DNA of 64,000 nucleotides, taken from positions 124,001 through 188,000 of the forward strand of contig OX365938.1 of assembly GCA_947243795.1 (NCBI GenBank), given 5' to 3'. This document shows, piece by piece, positions 30,014-41,866 of this stretch. Numbering within the stretch: position 1 is the stretch's first letter; each line of letters begins with the position of its first letter. Source of the stretch: Saccharomyces uvarum. Taxonomy: Eukaryota; Ascomycota; Saccharomycetes; Saccharomycetales; Saccharomycetaceae. The position numbers were made by a program, and so were the translations under genes. The notes below the pieces were generated by a model, which was given only the letters and a program-made list of their open reading frames with translations, was not told the DNA's origin and made no database searches.

Positions 30014-31030
30014 TTATTTGTCGAAGAGCTTGGCAAACACCTCGCCAACACGGTCATTTAAGTCTGTGGTCTGCATCGCACGTCCCTTAGCCTTGAATCC
30101 CAGGCGAGAACATTCCCGTGTGATTGTGCTGCCCACGTAACAGCTCAACATGGCGTAGTCTATCCAGTTCCTTAAGTTTTCGTTATTGGAAGATTCCTCT
30201 TTCTCTTCCTGCTCGCAAATCTTGAAATCATACATGGCACGGCTAAACGCTAGCATGCATGATATTGCCCCTGTCAAGGTGTCTCCCTGGCCTCCCACTC
30301 TCTTGTTGCTGCCCTCTGTGCTGTTTGTCAGCATATCCCTTTCACTATTAGGTGAGAAGATCTTATCTGACTGGCCCTTCTCCACCACAATACAGTTCAA
30401 CTCCTGAGCGATCAAGCTGCCCATCTCTGCGTGCGAGTCCCCCTTCTTGTCTATGGCGTCACTTAATCTTTTGAATTCTACCACATTGGGCGTCAAGATG
30501 ACTCTACCTTTGGGGTAGCTTTTCAACATTTCTTTAACCTCCTTATCTTGAGTTATCAGATATAATCCGTCGGCATCGATGACCAATGGAATCTTACCTT
30601 CATGTTTTTCAAGTATGTATTTTATGATGTCTTTGATGGATTTCAACATTAGGGGGTCCCTACCCAATCCGGGTCCAATGACCACGACATGGATCCTGTC
30701 TAATACGGAATTAATTTTCCCCCTCTGCTCGTCCATATTAACATCCAGTTTGGTGTTACTCATCCGAAGGTAAGGATGCACCATCAGGTTTGGAGTGTAA
30801 GATTTAATGACTGTACCAGCATTGTATTCGCAGATGACATGGGTTAAATCACAACCCATTAAAGCAGTAGCATTGGCGCTGAAGTATGGAGCTCCTGTGT
30901 AGTCTTCACACCCGCCAACAACGCAGACTCTCCCACCGGCTTGTCCCTTATGAAACTTCGCCAACAAAGGTGGAATACATCTTTTTTGTGCAAGTTTGAT
31001 CAATTCTTTGTGTGATAGTTCTGCCAACAT
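30014..31030 (-). CDS. NNR2: NNR2 (YKL151C), ATP-dependent NAD(P)H-hydrate dehydratase
   Basis: This enzyme repairs hydrated, damaged NADH and NADPH, using ATP in yeast. The protein has 338 residues (337 in S. cerevisiae) and a ribokinase-like fold. Motifs: GQAGGRVCVVGGCEDYTGAP near residues 29-48, GPGLGR near 118-123, and VGGQGDTL with the catalytic Asp at about 250. It is divergent from MCR1 and tail-to-head with GPM1. Confidence 0.93.
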   Translation of the reverse strand: MLAELSHKELIKLAQKRCIPPLLAKFHKGQAGGRVCVVGGCEDYTGAPYFSANATALMGCDLTHVICEYNAGTVIKSYTPNLMVHPYLRMSNTKLDVNMDEQRGKINSVLDRIHVVVIGPGLGRDPLMLKSIKDIIKYILEKHEGKIPLVIDADGLYLITQDKEVKEMLKSYPKGRVILTPNVVEFKRLSDAIDKKGDSHAEMGSLIAQELNCIVVEKGQSDKIFSPNSERDMLTNSTEGSNKRVGGQGDTLTGAISCMLAFSRAMYDFKICEQEEKEESSNNENLRNWIDYAMLSCYVGSTITRECSRLGFKAKGRAMQTTDLNDRVGEVFAKLFDK

Positions 31031-31637
31031 CTTTTATTATATCGCAGGGTTGGTGGTGACCATGTACTAGGTTTGAATCAACACAAGTCACTATGCATCT
31101 ACCTCTACTTGTACATATATAGATATTACATCACGCTTTTAGGGTATCACATCACATCGCATCACAGCACACTCCCCCTTCTGCCTTTTACTAGACAAGG
31201 AGTCATGTGTGGGTGTCCACAGTAGCAACATCAAGAGCTGCCGCTGTTTTAATAGAAACGAACGACAATGAGCGTGTTGGATTAAGTTAGCTTGCAATGA
31301 CTTCTAGTAAACTCCACGGCTAGTCTGCTTCCTCCCTCATTAAGACGTCTGTAGCATTCAGGGAACTTGCTACCCCTGGCAACTCAAACTTCAAAGGCCA
31401 AGGTCAAACAAGGACAGGATCTATCGCTCGGACTTTTCTCCGCTGAAAAAGGAAGAGAAATAAGGGCTCTTGATTGGTGTCTTATCGAGGCAAAGCACAT
31501 ATATAAGAACATGGTTTCCTCGCAACGCCCACTTGCCTCGTTTATTCTTGCACCGTAATACTTAACAGCAACGTAAGACGCAAAAACATCAATAACATAT
31601 ATAACCGTAGGTTCAAACAATATACTAAATCAAAATA
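31031..31637. promoter_or_regulatory. Divergent NNR2-MCR1 promoter
   Basis: About 600 bases between the two starts. It contains a perfect CCAAT-type site (31471-31478) on the MCR1 side. A 63-codon frame and its antisense in this region are not supported as genes. Confidence 0.55.
31471..31478 (+). promoter_or_regulatory. Hap2/3/4/5-type CCAAT site upstream of MCR1
   Basis: TGATTGGT is a perfect TNATTGGT, the Hap complex consensus, about 165 bases upstream of MCR1. MCR1 acts in mitochondria, so respiratory control is reasonable. Confidence 0.55.
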
Positions 31638-32546
31638 ATGTTTTCTAGATTATCCAGATCCCACTCAAAGGCATTGCCGATCGCTTTAGGTACTGCAGCT
31701 ATCGCAGCAGCAGCAGCATTCTACTTTGCTAATCGTAACCTGCATTCATTTGTTTTCAACGACTCGAACAAGGTGTTCAAGGGCGACGACAAATGGATCG
31801 ATTTGCCTATATCTAAGATAGAGGAAGAATCTCATGATACCAAAAGATTCACTTTCAAATTACCTTCTGAAGACTCAGAAATGGGATTAGTTCTAGCATC
31901 AGCTCTATTTGCTAAATTTGTCACCCCAAAGGGTTCTAACGTTATTAGACCATACACCCCTGTGAGCGATCTTTCTCAAAAGGGTCATTTCGAATTGGTC
32001 ATTAAGCATTATGACGGTGGTAAGATGAGTTCACATCTTTTCGACCTTAAGCCAAATGATACCGTTTCTTTCAAGGGTCCAATAATGAAGTGGAAATGGC
32101 AAGCTAACTCATTCAAGTCAATCACCTTGTTAGGTGCTGGTACAGGTATTAACCCCTTATACCAATTGGCTCACCACATAGCCCAAAACCCTAATGACAA
32201 GACCAAGGTTAACCTGCTATACGGGAACAAAACACCTAAAGATATTTTGTTGAAGAAGGAGTTGGATGATTTGCAGGAAAGATTCCCTGACAAGTTCAAC
32301 GTTAAATATTTTGTCGACGACAAGGAAGAAGTCTTAGATTTCGACGGCGAAGTCGGATTCATTTCCAAGGACTTCATTCAAGAGCACGTTCCAGGTCCAA
32401 AGGAAGACACACATCTGTTTGTCTGTGGCCCTCCACCATTCATGAATGCTTATTCCGGTGAAAAGAAATCGCCTAAGGATCAAGGTGAATTAATCGGTAT
32501 TCTGAACAACTTGGGCTACTCAAAGGACCAAATCTTCAAGTTTTAA
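31638..32546 (+). CDS. MCR1: MCR1, mitochondrial NADH-cytochrome b5 reductase
   Basis: An FAD enzyme that passes electrons from NADH to cytochrome b5; in S. cerevisiae it sits both in the outer membrane and, after processing, in the intermembrane space. The protein has 302 residues. A basic N-terminus and one membrane segment (about 14-31) precede the reductase domain. RPYTPVSD (about 97-104) is the flavin-binding motif, GAGTGINP is the NADH-binding glycine turn, and CGPPPFM near the C-terminus is the family signature. The protein ends in IFKF. Confidence 0.97.
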   Translation: MFSRLSRSHSKALPIALGTAAIAAAAAFYFANRNLHSFVFNDSNKVFKGDDKWIDLPISKIEEESHDTKRFTFKLPSEDSEMGLVLASALFAKFVTPKGSNVIRPYTPVSDLSQKGHFELVIKHYDGGKMSSHLFDLKPNDTVSFKGPIMKWKWQANSFKSITLLGAGTGINPLYQLAHHIAQNPNDKTKVNLLYGNKTPKDILLKKELDDLQERFPDKFNVKYFVDDKEEVLDFDGEVGFISKDFIQEHVPGPKEDTHLFVCGPPPFMNAYSGEKKSPKDQGELIGILNNLGYSKDQIFKF

Positions 32547-32727
32547 TGCATGAAAAAACATAAAAAAGACAGTTATTTTTTGTTTATTAGCTTGTCTAAA
32601 ATAAATAAATATATACATATATATATATATATTCATGTGTACGACTCAGAAAAAATTAAAAATTCTTCTAAAATGACTTTGATCTATATTTACTACGATC
32701 CTAATGCACACGATGAAGCCACATCCC

Positions 32728-33945
32728 CTAGGCTAAAAATTTGTCGACGAATAGTTTAGTCTGTCCTATCTCATCTTTTTGAACATCTAAAGTGTATTCA
32801 GGAATAGCATACTTTTCCCATTCGATTTCGATATCTTCTTTCCCATTTGATTGAGATAGTTCCATCCAGTTGATATCATCAAATGATTTATTTCTTAGAG
32901 CATCATCATTTCGTTCCCATATTCTTATGTTGTTAATGAATTCTGGATCCCAAAACATACTTTGATCTTTATCTTTCCATGAAACGTGTGATTTATCCGG
33001 CTCTACCTCCACTATTTCTAACCAACGTCTCCTGGGTAGGCATTTGTCAAGTGCTAGGAACCGTGTCTCATCGTACTTTAGGCTAGGTTCGCTCTTTTCC
33101 TCACTCTTTACCACAACAGGCGTTTCGTCGTCATCGCTAGACAAATCCAAGTCAATTTCGTTGGAATTTTTTTTTATTTTCGAGGTTGAACGATTAGGTG
33201 ATTGAGAGTTTCTCTTTTTGTGTTTAATGGAAGCTTGAAATCTGACGTGCAAATGAGCACTGAGCCACCACTGAGGGCACAAATCCCTCAACAGCTGCCA
33301 GGTCGCTGGACTGCCCAGTTCACCCTTCTGAATATCTTGTTCAAAAAAGGGCTTAAACTTCAATAAATGTTTTATATCACCATGATATACGACACCACTG
33401 GGCCAGTCATGACTTAGCATAATATCAGTGCGATGCCTGATCATAAAAAGGGGAGCAATGTCAGACAATCTTACATGATACAAGGCCCTTATATTGGTCC
33501 TCCAATCATCGCTTTCCAGATCATTCCAGCTTGGCCGTTGCTTATTAAAATCCCACCGTTTCCATATGCCACTTAACGACCCTATCCTTATACCTTTAAA
33601 CCATATAACGTTAGAATAACCCATATAGTAAATGTTTTTTGCAACATAACCACCATGTGGTAGAAGCATTAAATGTCTCATCGACTCATGGTTGCCGCCA
33701 ATAAAAATTGTAGGAACTGGAGCTTCAAGTTCATTGTTGTAGTATGATATGAAATCGCCAAGCCTTTGGTATTTGGGAGGTATGCTTACTGATTTGAAAT
33801 CTTGAGAATTACGAATACTTTGGAAGTCTCCTAAAATAATCAATAAATCGATGGGGGTCTTCGCGTGGAGTCGTGATACTTCTCTATATATCTGGTTTAG
33901 TTGACCGTGACAGCATCCCTGAACAGCAATTCGTAATTTGGTCAT
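32728..33945 (-). CDS. DBR1: DBR1, RNA lariat debranching enzyme
   Basis: Dbr1 cuts the 2'-5' bond of intron lariats, recycling spliced introns. The protein has 405 residues, as in S. cerevisiae. The metallophosphoesterase motifs appear in order: GCCHGQ (10-15), GDFQ (about 39-42), GGNHE (about 82-86), LSHDWP and SAHLHV. The CHGQ form, with Cys where many phosphoesterases have Asp, is normal for Dbr1. A Ser/Asp-rich stretch follows the catalytic domain. It is convergent with MCR1. Confidence 0.97.
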   Translation of the reverse strand: MTKLRIAVQGCCHGQLNQIYREVSRLHAKTPIDLLIILGDFQSIRNSQDFKSVSIPPKYQRLGDFISYYNNELEAPVPTIFIGGNHESMRHLMLLPHGGYVAKNIYYMGYSNVIWFKGIRIGSLSGIWKRWDFNKQRPSWNDLESDDWRTNIRALYHVRLSDIAPLFMIRHRTDIMLSHDWPSGVVYHGDIKHLLKFKPFFEQDIQKGELGSPATWQLLRDLCPQWWLSAHLHVRFQASIKHKKRNSQSPNRSTSKIKKNSNEIDLDLSSDDDETPVVVKSEEKSEPSLKYDETRFLALDKCLPRRRWLEIVEVEPDKSHVSWKDKDQSMFWDPEFINNIRIWERNDDALRNKSFDDINWMELSQSNGKEDIEIEWEKYAIPEYTLDVQKDEIGQTKLFVDKFLA

Positions 33946-34318
33946 TAGTAAGGTGAATAAAGCCTTTTTATAGTCATCGCCATTGCAAGTTTAAATTTTC
34001 CATTTTCCTGCATTTTCTGGTAACTTTTTTTTATGTGCGACGGAAAAATGAATTTAACAATAATGAAGAGTGAGAAAGGTAAAATACTAATTAAAACAAG
34101 AATAGACAGATATTTCAATTAGATAAATAAATAAATAAATAAGTAAGTTACTATGTAACTAAATAAATAGAGTATGTATAAGGAAAAACTTTACGTAAAA
34201 AATATAAAAAGATGTATATATTAGTGAGTCAGTGGTGAGTAGGTGCAAACAGCACAAAAAAGTGCAGTGAAAAAAAAGTTATGACGTTCTTTTTCGTAAA
34301 ATACAATAAAAGAGAAAA
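33946..34318. other. DBR1 promoter / SDH1 3' region
   Basis: About 370 bases, AT-rich with AAAT repeats near 34115-34145, between two minus-strand genes. No gene is seen. Confidence 0.45.
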
Positions 34319-36820
<2,502 letters not shown>

Positions 36821-38974
36821 ATGATTAGAATAGATAGAGAGAAAGAGAGAAGAAAAGGGGTGGCGAATCGCATAAGACGAGTAAGCATCGCAGATATGAA
36901 GGGAAAAAACGACAATGCAGCCACTGGAGGCGATACAAGAATCTCGCACGCATCTGATTCACTTTTAACGGATGGCAATGGTAGTGGTAGTGGCAGTGGC
37001 AGCGGCAGCAGGAGTAGGAGTAGAAGCAGAAGATCTAGTGGGACTGCGGGCGGTCTGCTGAAGAACCCACCGCTGCCGGTCAACAGCGAAGCAGGGAATG
37101 CTGCAGTGCCCGCCGCGTCGCACACTACGAGCAATAACGGCGGTACGCTCGACGTCAGCATAAACAATCCTGACCCGCAGGTGGTGGACGTCGTGGCCCG
37201 CCACTTGATCCGGGACCCGACTAACAACCTGCACTTGCAAGGCGGAGACATTACGAGAGACCTGTACAAGTGGACAAACGAGCACCCGGCGTCGCCGTCG
37301 CAGAACCAGAACCAGAACCAGAACCCGCCCGCTCTGTCCACCTCGATACCTTCGCAAGCGCCCTCATTCTCCAACCGCAAGAGGTCGATGAGCTTTACAG
37401 CCGCGTCCATAGCATCCTCATCCTACCCCAACAACAATGCGGATGCGAATGTGAACTCTTTGACGGGGAATGTTTCCGCGATGGGTCTGGCGCCCGCATC
37501 GATGACCCACGAAGAGATCAGGGCCCCCGGCGGATTCAGAAGATCGTTCATCATACAAAAGCACAGGAGGCATAACGTTAATGCTCCTGTACCGAACTTT
37601 TTCACCAGGAACTTTATTGAGTTTCTGACCCTGTACGGCCACTTTGCTGGTGAAGACCTGTCCGAAGATGAGGATGAGGAAGAAACCGAGCCGGAACACG
37701 AACCAGAGGAGCCGGAGGAGGAAGCTTTGGAAACGGAAAGCACCCAGCTCGTCTCTCGCGAACGTGACCGCCGTCCGCATAAGTCCTCCACGGTGAAGGC
37801 AGTGCTGCTTTTGTTGAAATCATTTGTCGGGACTGGTGTGCTTTTCTTGCCCAAGGCCTTCCACAACGGTGGCTGGGGGTTTAGCGGTGTTTCTCTGCTT
37901 TTGTGCGCCATTGTTTCTTACGGATGCTTTGTCTCGTTGATCACCACTAAGGATAAAGTGGGCGTTGACGGGTACGGTGACATGGGAAGGGTACTTTACG
38001 GGCCCAAGATGAAACTGGCTATTCTTATGTCCATTGCATTGTCGCAAATCGGGTTCTCTGCCGCTTATACGGTCTTCACCGCCACTAATTTGCAGGTCTT
38101 TTGCGAGCATTTTTTCCATTTGAAACCGGGCAGCATTAATTTGGCCACCTATATCTTTGCGCAGGTGCTGATCTTTGTTCCGTTATCATTGACGAGAAAC
38201 ATAGCCAAGCTAAGTGGGACCGCATTGATAGCCGACGTATTTATATTACTAGGTCTGGTTTACGTTTACTACTACTCCATTTACCACATCGCCGTTAATG
38301 GGATTGCATCCGACACCATGCTCATGTTTAATAAGGCAGATTGGTCTTTGTTCATTGGTACTGCAATCTTCACTTTCGAAGGTATTGGCCTGCTTATCCC
38401 GATCCAGGAGTCGATGAAACACCCAAACCACTTCCAGCCATCACTGTCCGCAGTGATGTGTATTGTGGCAGTAGTGTTCATATCCTGTGGTCTCTTATGC
38501 TATGCCGCATTTGGGGCTGATGTGAAAACGGTTGTCTTACTGAATTTCCCGCAAGATAGCTCCTACACGCTCACTGTTCAATTACTGTACGCATTGGCCA
38601 TATTATTATCCACACCTTTGCAGTTATTCCCCGCAATACGTATCTTGGAAAATTGGACTTTTCCCTCAAATGCATCTGGTAAACACAATCCGAAGGTCAA
38701 ATGGTTGAAGAACTACTTCCGTTGCGCCATTGTGCTGTTGACATCCGTCCTAGCATGGGTAGGTGCCAATGATCTGGATAAATTTGTATCCCTGGTAGGC
38801 TCCTTTGCATGCATACCATTGATCTACATATATCCACCGATGTTACACTACAAGGCGTTCAGCCTATCTGGAATTTCAAGGGCAAGGCTTCTGTTGGATT
38901 TGGTTATCCTGAGCTTCGGAGTCGTTGTCATGGCCTACACTTCATGGCAGACCATAAAAATGTGGAGCACATAA
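36821..38974 (+). CDS. AVT3: AVT3, vacuolar amino-acid exporter
   Basis: Avt3 is an amino-acid/polyamine-type transporter of the vacuolar membrane that exports neutral amino acids to the cytosol. The frame is 717 residues from this ATG. A long hydrophilic N-terminus contains a Ser-Gly/Ser-Arg-rich repeat (about 49-73) and a Glu-rich stretch (about 285-305). About 11 membrane helices fill 325-717, starting KAVLLLLKSFVGTGVLFLPKAF. Starting instead at the in-frame ATG 36896 (residue 26) gives 692 residues, the length I recall for S. cerevisiae. An out-of-frame ATG at 36817 also argues for the downstream start. The gene is sure; the exact start is not. Confidence 0.92.
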   Translation: MIRIDREKERRKGVANRIRRVSIADMKGKNDNAATGGDTRISHASDSLLTDGNGSGSGSGSGSRSRSRSRRSSGTAGGLLKNPPLPVNSEAGNAAVPAASHTTSNNGGTLDVSINNPDPQVVDVVARHLIRDPTNNLHLQGGDITRDLYKWTNEHPASPSQNQNQNQNPPALSTSIPSQAPSFSNRKRSMSFTAASIASSSYPNNNADANVNSLTGNVSAMGLAPASMTHEEIRAPGGFRRSFIIQKHRRHNVNAPVPNFFTRNFIEFLTLYGHFAGEDLSEDEDEEETEPEHEPEEPEEEALETESTQLVSRERDRRPHKSSTVKAVLLLLKSFVGTGVLFLPKAFHNGGWGFSGVSLLLCAIVSYGCFVSLITTKDKVGVDGYGDMGRVLYGPKMKLAILMSIALSQIGFSAAYTVFTATNLQVFCEHFFHLKPGSINLATYIFAQVLIFVPLSLTRNIAKLSGTALIADVFILLGLVYVYYYSIYHIAVNGIASDTMLMFNKADWSLFIGTAIFTFEGIGLLIPIQESMKHPNHFQPSLSAVMCIVAVVFISCGLLCYAAFGADVKTVVLLNFPQDSSYTLTVQLLYALAILLSTPLQLFPAIRILENWTFPSNASGKHNPKVKWLKNYFRCAIVLLTSVLAWVGANDLDKFVSLVGSFACIPLIYIYPPMLHYKAFSLSGISRARLLLDLVILSFGVVVMAYTSWQTIKMWST

Positions 38975-39105
38975 TCCGGTATTTCCGTTAACGCACGTCC
39001 ATACATACATATCTATTTATAATTTACATGTATCTGGAACATTCATTCTTTCATTATTCATAGCTCACATAGTATATTTATTCTTCTCTTATGGCACGCT
39101 AAAGT

Positions 39106-39112
39106 TTACCCG
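39106..39112 (+). promoter_or_regulatory. Reb1 site upstream of RPT1
   Basis: TTACCCG, followed by G, matches the Reb1 core. Reb1 positions nucleosomes and blocks read-through from upstream genes such as AVT3. Confidence 0.55.
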
Positions 39113-39149
39113 GATGCACAATAAGGCATAATGAGCTGAATTAGTGAAT

Positions 39150-39158
39150 TTTGCCACC
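39150..39158 (-). promoter_or_regulatory. PACE element (Rpn4 site) upstream of RPT1
   Basis: The minus strand reads GGTGGCAAA, an exact proteasome-associated control element. It lies about 145 bases upstream of RPT1. Rpn4 uses this site to coordinate proteasome subunit genes. Confidence 0.85.
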
Positions 39159-39303
39159 CGTGAAAACTAAGCTCATACCAAGCTTAAATACCAAAAAAGA
39201 CGAAATAAATTAAGCAAACCGGAATCCAAACAAACGTAATAATTAGATCGGGACACTTTTTTCGAATCTAATCAATCAATCTAAGAAAACAGAACTACAC
39301 AAA

Positions 39304-40719
39304 ATGCCACCAAAAGAAAACTGGGAAAAATATAAGGCGCCTCTGGAAGATGATGATAAAAAATCAGATGATGACAAGATCGTACCCTTAACAGAAGGCG
39401 ACATTCAAGTGCTGAAATCGTACGGTGCTGCGCCATACGCAGCTAAATTAAAGCAAACAGAAAATGACCTAAAGGACATTGAAGCCAGGATCAAGGAAAA
39501 GGCCGGTGTCAAGGAAAGTGATACAGGGTTGGCACCTTCCCATCTCTGGGATATCATGGGTGATAGACAAAGACTGGGTGAAGAACATCCTTTACAAGTG
39601 GCTCGTTGCACGAAAATTATCAAGGGTAATGGCGAGAATGACGATTCTACGACGAATAACAATAACGATATTAATAGCGGCAACAATAACAACAGTAATA
39701 GTAATCAAGAGTCTGCAGATGCAGATGAAGACGACGAAGATGCCAAGTACGTCATTAACCTAAAACAAATCGCGAAATTTGTTGTCGGGCTGGGTGAACG
39801 TGTCTCTCCAACAGATATAGAAGAAGGTATGCGTGTGGGTGTTGACAGATCGAAATACAATATTGAACTTCCATTGCCTCCAAGGATCGATCCATCGGTA
39901 ACCATGATGACTGTCGAAGAAAAGCCTGATGTCACTTATAGCGATGTTGGTGGTTGTAAAGACCAAATCGAAAAACTAAGGGAAGTTGTCGAACTGCCCT
40001 TATTATCTCCAGAAAGGTTTGCCGCTTTAGGTATCGATCCTCCAAAGGGTATATTGTTATATGGTCCTCCTGGTACCGGTAAGACATTATGTGCTCGTGC
40101 TGTCGCTAATAGAACTGACGCTACTTTCATCAGAGTCATTGGTTCCGAATTAGTACAAAAGTACGTTGGTGAGGGTGCTCGTATGGTTAGAGAATTATTC
40201 GAAATGGCACGTACCAAGAAGGCATGCATTATATTCTTCGATGAAATTGACGCTGTTGGTGGTGCTCGTTTCGATGACGGTGCAGGTGGTGATAATGAAG
40301 TCCAAAGAACCATGCTTGAATTGATTACACAATTAGACGGGTTCGATCCTCGTGGTAACATCAAAGTGATGTTTGCTACCAATAGACCCAACACTCTAGA
40401 TCCTGCTCTATTGAGACCAGGCAGAATCGACCGTAAAGTAGAGTTTTCATTGCCCGATCTAGAAGGTCGTGCTAATATTTTCCGTATCCATTCCAAGTCA
40501 ATGAGTGTGGAACGTGACATCAGATGGGAACTTATCTCAAGACTATGTCCAAACTCTACTGGTGCAGAATTGAGATCTGTTTGTACAGAAGCTGGTATGT
40601 TTGCCATTAGAGCTAGAAGAAAGGTGGCCACTGAAAAGGATTTCTTAAAGGCTGTCGATAAAGTCATTAGCGGGTATAAGAAGTTCAGCTCTACATCCCG
40701 TTATATGCAGTATAATTGA
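39304..40719 (+). CDS. RPT1: RPT1, 26S proteasome ATPase subunit
   Basis: One of six AAA ATPases in the base of the 19S regulatory particle. The protein has 471 residues (467 in S. cerevisiae). An acidic N-terminus and an Asn/Asp/Ser low-complexity insert (about 115-147) precede the OB domain. Walker A is GPPGTGKT (254-261) and Walker B is IIFFDEID (309-316). The C-terminus SRYMQYN lacks a HbYX motif, as expected for Rpt1. The Asn insert differs in length from S. cerevisiae and explains the extra residues. Confidence 0.98.
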   Translation: MPPKENWEKYKAPLEDDDKKSDDDKIVPLTEGDIQVLKSYGAAPYAAKLKQTENDLKDIEARIKEKAGVKESDTGLAPSHLWDIMGDRQRLGEEHPLQVARCTKIIKGNGENDDSTTNNNNDINSGNNNNSNSNQESADADEDDEDAKYVINLKQIAKFVVGLGERVSPTDIEEGMRVGVDRSKYNIELPLPPRIDPSVTMMTVEEKPDVTYSDVGGCKDQIEKLREVVELPLLSPERFAALGIDPPKGILLYGPPGTGKTLCARAVANRTDATFIRVIGSELVQKYVGEGARMVRELFEMARTKKACIIFFDEIDAVGGARFDDGAGGDNEVQRTMLELITQLDGFDPRGNIKVMFATNRPNTLDPALLRPGRIDRKVEFSLPDLEGRANIFRIHSKSMSVERDIRWELISRLCPNSTGAELRSVCTEAGMFAIRARRKVATEKDFLKAVDKVISGYKKFSSTSRYMQYN

Positions 40720-40739
40720 TTTTGATGTACGTTTATATA

Positions 40740-40917
40740 TTATGAGTAGAACTAATAATAACAACAACAACAACTATGGAAAATAAAAGGATACGAGAGC
40801 TTCCTTTGAAAAAGAAAACAGTGTATATAATGCTAACGAAAAAGTTCATGTTTACTAGATTATTATTATTATTATTATTGTTATTATTATTATTGATATG
40901 AGTAGTATTGATATCTA
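40740..40917. repeat. TAA/TTA-type microsatellites between RPT1 and RPC25
   Basis: A short AAC repeat (about 40755-40774) and a longer TTA repeat (about 40858-40894) lie between the convergent genes RPT1 and RPC25. They are probably neutral or in the 3' untranslated regions. Confidence 0.7.
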
Positions 40918-41556
40918 TCATTCCCACCAGCTGACGAGCCCCATTCCATCTGTTTGGCAACTACCTAGTAGGGCATATGCTGGAGGTTTTTCAGGTTGTG
41001 GAGTTTCTTCGCCCTTGCCTTCAATTTCTTTCTCTAATTGGGCTCTTTCCTCCAATTCTCGTTCCTTGGGGGATTTAGGCTTCACATCAACAAACACTTC
41101 TCTTTCAATTCTAAACCTGATTTTTTCATTCACATCAAAATATAGTTTCGTTTCTTCATCCATGGGCCAAATCCATGCGCTCTCTTCAGGCGTATAATAA
41201 CACCCTTCAAATAACATATTTTGCGGAATGAATATATCATCAAATATACCCAACAACGAAACCTTTATACCTTCAGCTGTACATTTTGAAATCCATCCAG
41301 TTATTATTTCACCTAAAAATGGCTTAAAGACAATGGCTCGAAACGTAACACTGATATAGGAAGAGCCATCACCCGGCTTCAATTGGCCTTCTTCGACAGT
41401 TAATAAGTCATAGATTGTAATGCAAAGACCGATATTAGGAATAATCTTGTTTGCGAACTTATTGTTTAACTGGTGAGTGATTGCCGATATTGTATCGCGA
41501 TGGAATTGATCTGGCGGAATTCGTACCAAATCTGAGATCTTTGAAAGAATGAACAT
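40918..41556 (-). CDS. RPC25: RPC25, RNA polymerase III subunit C25
   Basis: Rpc25 is the Pol III counterpart of Rpb7; it forms the stalk with Rpc17 and is needed for initiation. The protein has 212 residues, as in S. cerevisiae. The N-terminal RPB7-like domain (MFILSKISDLVRIPPDQF) is followed by the OB-fold half (about 80-190), with VTFRAIVFKPFLGEIITGWI at the start of it. The protein ends GLVSWWE. It is divergent from LTV1, sharing a short promoter with RRPE and PAC motifs. Confidence 0.97.
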   Translation of the reverse strand: MFILSKISDLVRIPPDQFHRDTISAITHQLNNKFANKIIPNIGLCITIYDLLTVEEGQLKPGDGSSYISVTFRAIVFKPFLGEIITGWISKCTAEGIKVSLLGIFDDIFIPQNMLFEGCYYTPEESAWIWPMDEETKLYFDVNEKIRFRIEREVFVDVKPKSPKERELEERAQLEKEIEGKGEETPQPEKPPAYALLGSCQTDGMGLVSWWE

Positions 41557-41731
41557 GACTCCTTGCTTATAGAATTTTCAGAGCAGCTTAGACCAAAACC
41601 TGTCTTTTTTTCATAATAATTTACGCTTTTAGTAACAATTTTGACATCTGTAAATATGATTTTAATATTCGCTATTATGCTTTTAAGATGAAATTTATCA
41701 TTCCGTATAACGCGACTGAAAATTTGTCCAG

Positions 41732-41741
41732 TGAAAAATTT
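41732..41741 (+). promoter_or_regulatory. RRPE element (Stb3 site)
   Basis: TGAAAAATTT is an exact ribosomal RNA processing element, bound by Stb3, in the shared RPC25-LTV1 promoter. Confidence 0.7.
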
Positions 41742-41743
41742 AA

Positions 41744-41752
41744 GCGATGAGC
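41744..41752 (+). promoter_or_regulatory. PAC element (Dot6/Tod6 site)
   Basis: GCGATGAGC matches the Polymerase A and C box core GCGATGAG, three bases after the RRPE. The pair is the mark of ribosome-biogenesis and Pol I/III subunit promoters. Confidence 0.75.
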
Positions 41753-41866
41753 ATCGATTGAATAATAATGAAAGGTATACATACAAACTCGATTCCGTTT
41801 CGACATATTAGAAGCAGCTTAGTGTGAATTTTTTGACGACTTTGAAGTGTATAGAAGAGCAGAAAT

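Larger units (their letters stand above)
38975..39303. promoter_or_regulatory. RPT1 promoter
   Basis: About 330 bases between AVT3 and RPT1, with a Reb1 site (39106-39112) and a PACE element (39150-39158). No gene is seen. Confidence 0.7.
41557..41866. promoter_or_regulatory. Divergent RPC25-LTV1 promoter
   Basis: Only about 310 bases separate the two start codons. It contains an RRPE (41732-41741) and a PAC-like site (41744-41752) three bases apart, so both genes are likely co-regulated with ribosome production. Confidence 0.75.

Noticed and set aside
39936-40667. 243-codon open frame antisense to RPT1
   Set aside because: It lies wholly inside the conserved AAA domain of RPT1 and mirrors it.
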